DNA of 28,352 nt. It comes from a virus. Positions 25,761 to 28,352 of the stretch are shown here, one piece after another. Each line of letters starts with the position of its first letter. Position 1 is the stretch's first letter. Where the stretch lies: positions 1-28,352 of IMG/VR virus record IMGVR_UViG_3300030090_005709. One strand, 5' to 3'. The notes under the pieces are model-generated. The model worked only from the letters and a program-made list of their open reading frames with translations. It did not search any database and was not told the origin of the DNA. The position numbers and the translations under genes were made by a program.

Positions 25761-26117
25761 ATGGCCCTTTCAAAGACCAAGTTTGAAGATGCGTTTAAGT
25801 ACGAAGTTGTACAAGAAACTTCATGCGACAATACTGCAATTGTGAATGCAACTTCTAAGTCTGGTCACATCTACGCTATTCATTTTGTTAACAGCAATAA
25901 CGCCGCAAGCCTGAAGCTTTTTGATTCTGAAGTTGTGAGTATGGGATCGACTAATGCTGACATGGTTTTTAGAATAGCCGCCAACTCTACTACAATGATT
26001 GAAATACCAGATGGTTTGCCTTTCACGTATTTGAGTTTTGCTGTCACTGCGAACCCAAACCCACAAGACAACACGGCTCCAGCAGCTGGTGTTAATGTTC
26101 GATTTTTGGTGCAATAA
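25761..26117 (+). CDS. Small beta-rich virion-type protein, first of a similar pair
   Basis: This 118-residue protein starts 3 nt after the previous stop with no clear ribosome binding site, so translation may rely on coupling. Strands include GHIYAIHFVNSNNAASLKLF, ADMVFRIAANSTTMIEIPDG and VNVRFLVQ. The order (G-x-IY-x-I, N-N, LK, D, F, then P-x-G and a closing strand) is shared with the next gene. A small beta-sandwich virion protein is likely. The function is unknown and its placement inside the lysis block is unusual. Confidence 0.5.
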   Translation: MALSKTKFEDAFKYEVVQETSCDNTAIVNATSKSGHIYAIHFVNSNNAASLKLFDSEVVSMGSTNADMVFRIAANSTTMIEIPDGLPFTYLSFAVTANPNPQDNTAPAAGVNVRFLVQ

Positions 26118-26515
26118 TGGCTTCCGTTACTACATCTGCATTGACTGAGCTCGGCGGTAAATTTGTTTTGAACCGATCTGCCAAGGGTGGCGACAACGAC
26201 ATTGCATCGCAAAAAAATGTACTGACTGGAAGCGGGACTATCTATTTGATAGAAATCGACAATGAGGCAAACTCTGTTCCTGTTTATCTGAAAATAGTAG
26301 ATGGAACCAATGCAACGCCATCTACAAGCACTGCAAATGGAGCGGGAACACCAGACTATTCATTCAAAGCTCCAGCTTTTGATAAAATGTGCTTTTCATT
26401 TCCTGCTGGCGTTGCTTTATCAACTGGTCTTACATACTGGGTTACAACTGGTCCAAACGTTGGAACAGATACCAATGCAACTTCTAACGTAATCGTAAAG
26501 ATTCTTTGTGCTTAG
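26117..26515 (+). CDS. Small beta-rich virion-type protein, second of a similar pair
   Basis: This 132-residue protein starts in a TAATG overlap with the preceding gene. GTIYLIEIDNEANSVPVYLKI parallels GHIYAIHFVNSNNAASLKLF next door. Both continue through a hydrophobic-Pro-Gly segment (FSFPAGVALSTGLTYWVTT versus IEIPDGLPFTYLSFAVTA), a Pro-Asn pair and a final beta strand. This suggests an old tandem duplication. No enzyme motif is seen. It may be a decoration or fibre-associated protein. Confidence 0.5.
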   Translation: MASVTTSALTELGGKFVLNRSAKGGDNDIASQKNVLTGSGTIYLIEIDNEANSVPVYLKIVDGTNATPSTSTANGAGTPDYSFKAPAFDKMCFSFPAGVALSTGLTYWVTTGPNVGTDTNATSNVIVKILCA

Positions 26516-26525
26516 GGTGAAAGAG

Positions 26526-26912
26526 ATGGAACCAGTCAGCTTGACCGTGATTGCCGTTATAGCGTCACTGAGCGTCGGCTTTGGTGCTGGCTGGGGCCTG
26601 AAGCCTGATGCTGGTGTAAAAGCGATTGAGGCGCAAACTGAGGCAATTAAAGAGCTAAACAGTGGAAACCAAGAGCTTGTTTCTCAAGTTCAGCAAGTTG
26701 CAATCACTGATGCAGAGCGTGAAGCTTCTATTGCAGACAAACTCACTGACATGCCACCACCTTGTATTAAGGATGTTGGTGGAGACCCCATGTCATTGCA
26801 GTGTATGTGGGCATTGTGCATTCGTACTGGTGAAACAGATAAGCAACGATGTGAGCCATCTAAGTTGACGGATAAGCTACTCGGGTCTTATAACTGTATT
26901 GAGCCTCAATAA
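26526..26912 (+). CDS. Signal-anchored coiled-coil protein, candidate inner-membrane spanin
   Basis: The ATG at 26526, with AGGGTGA upstream, gives 128 residues; an in-frame GTG at 26508 overlaps the previous gene and is less likely. Residues 3-24 are a hydrophobic N-terminal anchor, followed by a helical region (about 30-70) suited to a coiled coil. The C-terminal part holds five Cys, including CMWALCIRTGETDKQRCEP. Type II anchor, periplasmic coiled coil and a Cys-containing C-terminal stretch match i-spanins (Rz-like), which fuse inner and outer membranes at lysis. No embedded lipoprotein (Rz1-like) gene was found by eye in the other frames. Spanin identity is inference from topology and location. 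Confidence 0.45.
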   Translation: MEPVSLTVIAVIASLSVGFGAGWGLKPDAGVKAIEAQTEAIKELNSGNQELVSQVQQVAITDAEREASIADKLTDMPPPCIKDVGGDPMSLQCMWALCIRTGETDKQRCEPSKLTDKLLGSYNCIEPQ

Positions 26913-26922
26913 AGGAGTCACC

Positions 26923-27213
26923 ATGGAACTCAAGGATTTAGCCGTACCTGGAATTACCGTGGTCTTTGCAGCCGGTATTTCGTTTGCTTCTTTTGAGTCT
27001 GCTGCTTCTGATGTTGAAGAGCTCGATCAACGGGTTGAAGTTCTTGAATCGAAGTCAGGCAAGCAAGAGGTGGTTGATGTCAAGATTGAAGGCATTGAGA
27101 ACCGTCTTGAAAAGATGGAAGATATTGTTCAAAAGCTTTTGGACAACCAGCAGCAACAAGCGATTAACATTGCCCAAATCTGCCAAGCCACAAACGCAGA
27201 ATGTAGCTCGTAA
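26923..27213 (+). CDS. Single-pass membrane coiled-coil protein of the lysis block
   Basis: The ATG at 26923 has AAAGGAG 7 nt upstream and yields 96 residues; the in-frame TTG at 26899 is rejected. A short N-terminus leads into a moderately hydrophobic segment at residues 6-27. A strong heptad-like coiled coil follows (VEELDQRVEVLESKSG, then IEGIENRLEKMEDIVQKLLD). The C-terminus has two Cys. It might be a holin regulator, a spanin partner or a second coiled-coil envelope factor. No lipobox is present, so it is not an obvious o-spanin. Its stop is 1 nt from the endolysin start. Confidence 0.45.
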   Translation: MELKDLAVPGITVVFAAGISFASFESAASDVEELDQRVEVLESKSGKQEVVDVKIEGIENRLEKMEDIVQKLLDNQQQQAINIAQICQATNAECSS

Positions 27214-27214
27214 C

Positions 27215-27790
27215 ATGAGGCCATTTCTTCTTGATTATGTGGCTTCTCTTGGTCATACCGTTTTTGAGTCAGGTGAGTACAACCTGAATATTATCGGCAT
27301 TCGTAACCGTAATCACAAAGCCAACAGCTTTGATGACCGCATGTGTGTGGTGTTCAAAGACGAACAGGGATGGATTACCCGTACATGGGAATGTACCACT
27401 GAGCCTGGAAAATATTGGCTTGAGAATCCCACTCGCGTCGAAGGAACTGCTATTCTTGTACCTGGTCAATATCGATCTGTTTGGAAGATCGACAAGCACA
27501 AGGGACAGTATGACGCGCTCTGCCAAAGGAACGGTACGGTCAAAACTTACCGAGACAGCAATAAAGACGACATTGTTGATCTTGATGTACAGTCTATTAC
27601 TGAAGGCTATTATGGAATCAATATCCACAAAGCTGGGTCGGCGTCTACGCAAGTAGATAAGTGGTCTGCTGGTTGTCAGGTATTCAGTCACAGCAAAGAC
27701 TTTGAAGAGTTCATGTCGATTTGCTACGCAGCTCGCAATAAATGGGGCAACGCTTTTAGCTATACTCTGATTGATGAACCGGAGTTCTAA
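27215..27790 (+). CDS. Candidate endolysin with YkuD-like H...SAGC motif
   Basis: The ATG at 27215, one nt after the previous stop, gives 191 residues; an earlier in-frame ATG at 26966 would overlap the preceding gene almost fully and is rejected. No Shine-Dalgarno sequence is visible, so coupled translation is likely. Key residues are H138 in YGINIHKAG and S151-A-G-C154 in KWSAGCQVF. They resemble the H...(S/T)HGC catalytic motif of YkuD-type L,D-transpeptidases, with shorter spacing and Ala in place of the second His. I recall WSAGCQVF proteins of this size as recurrent in phages and bacteria, usually unnamed. An EF-hand-like segment, DSNKDDIVDLD, lies at residues 114-124. There is no signal peptide, so export would depend on a holin. 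Peptidoglycan cleavage is inferred. Confidence 0.5.
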   Translation: MRPFLLDYVASLGHTVFESGEYNLNIIGIRNRNHKANSFDDRMCVVFKDEQGWITRTWECTTEPGKYWLENPTRVEGTAILVPGQYRSVWKIDKHKGQYDALCQRNGTVKTYRDSNKDDIVDLDVQSITEGYYGINIHKAGSASTQVDKWSAGCQVFSHSKDFEEFMSICYAARNKWGNAFSYTLIDEPEF

Positions 27791-28095
27791 TGGAATCCCT
27801 GGTAGACACATTGCTATCAGGGGGTCATCTTGGCGTTTTCGCGGCCTTTCTGGTCTATCAGTTCATGGCGATGCAAAAACGACTGGACAAGCTTGTAGAG
27901 GGCTTTCAAGAGCAGCTTGATGAGATCCGCAAAGAATATGATGCACGTTCTGAAAAGATGCGTGAGCGTTACGATCGCGTCATTCAAGAGTATCGAGATA
28001 CAAATGACAGTCAGTCCAAAGACTTTTTGATCACTCGTACCAAGGTACACAACGACATTGTCAGCAAACTCGACCGTCTGTTGGAAAAAAAATGA
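27790..28095 (+). CDS. BhlA/UviB-like holin candidate
   Basis: This 101-residue protein begins in a TAATG overlap with the endolysin gene. Residues 12-27 (HLGVFAAFLVYQFMAM) are a single hydrophobic segment. A long, highly charged coiled coil follows to the C-terminus (LDKLVEGFQEQLDEIRKEYD, then RERYDRVIQEYRDTND). A short N-terminus, one membrane segment beginning with GVFAAFLVY and a charged helix is the plan of BhlA/UviB-type holin-like proteins. It may be a second holin or an antiholin to the gene at 25329. Its stop lies at the base of the minus-strand terminator hairpin. Confidence 0.5.
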   Translation: MESLVDTLLSGGHLGVFAAFLVYQFMAMQKRLDKLVEGFQEQLDEIRKEYDARSEKMRERYDRVIQEYRDTNDSQSKDFLITRTKVHNDIVSKLDRLLEKK

Positions 28096-28125
28096 CCCAT
28101 GCAGGTCGTGACACCTGAATGGGTC
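28085..28125 (-). terminator. Intrinsic terminator for minus-strand transcription
   Basis: Arms GACCCAT (28094-28100) and ATGGGTC (28119-28125) enclose a second stem, CAGGT (28102-28106) with ACCTG (28113-28117), closing a 6-nt loop. Read on the minus strand the hairpin is followed by A and then eight consecutive T (28092 down to 28085), the classic Rho-independent layout. On the plus strand it is followed only by GAGTTTGAAT, so plus-strand termination would be weak. The hairpin overlaps the stop codon of the last plus-strand gene. Confidence 0.7.
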
Positions 28126-28151
28126 GAGTTTGAATCCACGAGTTTGATAAA

Positions 28152-28172
28152 AGGTTTAGACCATCCAAACCT
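28152..28172. other. Small stem-loop in the convergent intergenic region
   Basis: AGGTTT (28152-28157) pairs with AAACCT (28167-28172) around a 9-nt loop. On the minus strand the 3' arm runs into TTTTATC, so it could be a second, weaker minus-strand terminator. A shorter hairpin, CACC/GGTG, lies at 28185-28198, and ATAAC/GTTAT lies at 28219-28232; these short ones could be chance. Confidence 0.3.
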
Positions 28173-28241
28173 AATATTGAACAACACCAATAAAGGTGGA
28201 TCGATAATCATTTAACAGATAACGATTGTTATGTAAACTCA

Positions 28242-28309
28242 ACCCCCCACCCGGTAGGAATCGCCCATTTCAGCCCCCGAAATGGGATTAGGCGACGTGG
28301 GTGGGGGGT
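28242..28309. other. Compound inverted repeat (11-bp outer arms, 8-bp inner hairpin)
   Basis: ACCCCCCACCC (28242-28252) is exactly complementary to GGGTGGGGGGT (28299-28309). Between them CCCATTTC (28264-28271) pairs with GAAATGGG (28279-28286) around a 7-nt loop. No T-run follows on the plus strand; on the minus strand only TGAGTTTACA follows. It may be a terminator, an RNA-protecting structure or a DNA element such as an origin or recognition site. The plus strand also holds G-runs (28284-28314) that could form a G-quadruplex competing with the hairpin. Confidence 0.6.
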
Positions 28310-28320
28310 CAAGGGGATGA

Positions 28321-28352
28321 TTAGACTTTCTTCGCTGGTGCTGCACCTTGGG
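28321..28352 (-). CDS. 3' end of a minus-strand gene (partial)
   Basis: Read on the minus strand, the window edge is open and ends QGAAPAKKV followed by TAA (28323-28321). An Ala/Pro/Lys tail is common at phage protein C-termini. The terminator-like structures just downstream on the same strand support a real minus-strand gene ending here. Only nine complete codons are visible, so no function can be given. Confidence 0.45.
   Translation of the reverse strand, partial: QGAAPAKKV

Noticed and set aside
26899-26922. TTG start at 26899 for the coiled-coil gene
   Set aside because: It lies in the end of the previous gene, has no ribosome binding site and adds only eight residues; ATG 26923 has AAAGGAG at good spacing.
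26966-27214. Longer N-terminus for the endolysin starting at ATG 26966
   Set aside because: It would overlap nearly the whole coiled-coil gene at 26923 in another frame, and the extra residues are low-complexity Leu/Lys/Ser with no family pattern. ATG 27215 fits the operon spacing.
27269-27811. 180-codon minus-strand frame over the endolysin
   Set aside because: Antisense to the lysin gene with no supporting start signal; composition is a by-product of the plus-strand code.
28125-28147. Short repeat CGAGTTTGA (28125 and 28139)
   Set aside because: Nine bases repeated once at close range in a non-coding spacer is too weak to call a functional site.
1-28352. tRNA, rRNA, CRISPR array, insertion sequence, integrase or att site
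   Set aside because: No cloverleaf-like segment, regularly spaced repeats, transposase or recombinase signature, or IS-type terminal repeats were seen in any gap or frame.

Overview
The window is part of the late (virion and lysis) region of a tailed double-stranded DNA bacteriophage. The gene order suggests a short-tailed, podovirus-like phage: neck/adaptor, nozzle-like protein, small tail proteins, a set of internal (ejection-type) proteins ending in a giant one, fibre and receptor-binding proteins, then lysis genes. The fibre follows a style common in phages from marine and aquatic metagenomes, and putative Ca2+-binding loops fit a saline habitat; both are inference. No terminase, portal, capsid, replication gene, integrase, tRNA or CRISPR array is visible, so host and lifestyle cannot be read here.

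Layout. Twenty-three tightly packed plus-strand genes run from the left edge to 28095. Positions 3-992 hold the 3' part of a neck/adaptor-like gene. 995-4726 encodes a large nozzle-like tail protein with an inserted pair of Ca2+-binding loops. 4728-7580 holds three consecutive beta-rich tail proteins of similar layout. 7644-12730 holds five proteins: a glycine-zipper membrane-active protein with a GAKK repeat, three helical candidate internal virion proteins (one with a canonical EF-hand loop), and a short fibre-like protein. 12769-19740 encodes a 2323-residue giant protein, the likely main ejection protein. 19819-25319 is the receptor-binding block: a lectin-like jelly-roll protein, an unknown small structural protein, a 1001-residue repetitive fibre and an Asp-box beta-propeller. 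25329-28095 is the lysis block: two holin-like proteins, two single-pass coiled-coil membrane proteins (one a candidate inner-membrane spanin), a YkuD-like candidate endolysin with a WSAGCQVF signature, and two similar small beta-rich proteins placed between them.

Expression. Many neighbours overlap as TAATG or TGATG, implying coupled translation. The three clearest non-coding gaps of the plus-strand operon (7581-7643, 12731-12768, 19741-19818) each contain an extended -10 promoter-like motif TGnTAnnnT. After the last plus-strand gene lies a 225-base structured non-coding stretch (28096-28320). It holds an intrinsic terminator that works in the minus direction and a 68-nt compound inverted repeat. 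At the right edge a minus-strand frame ends in QGAAPAKKV, so the window closes at a convergent operon boundary.

Novelty. Nothing here is clearly a new non-phage system. The items most worth a second look are the giant protein, the Ca2+ loops in virion proteins, the atypical lysin motif, the crowded lysis block and the structured convergent boundary.
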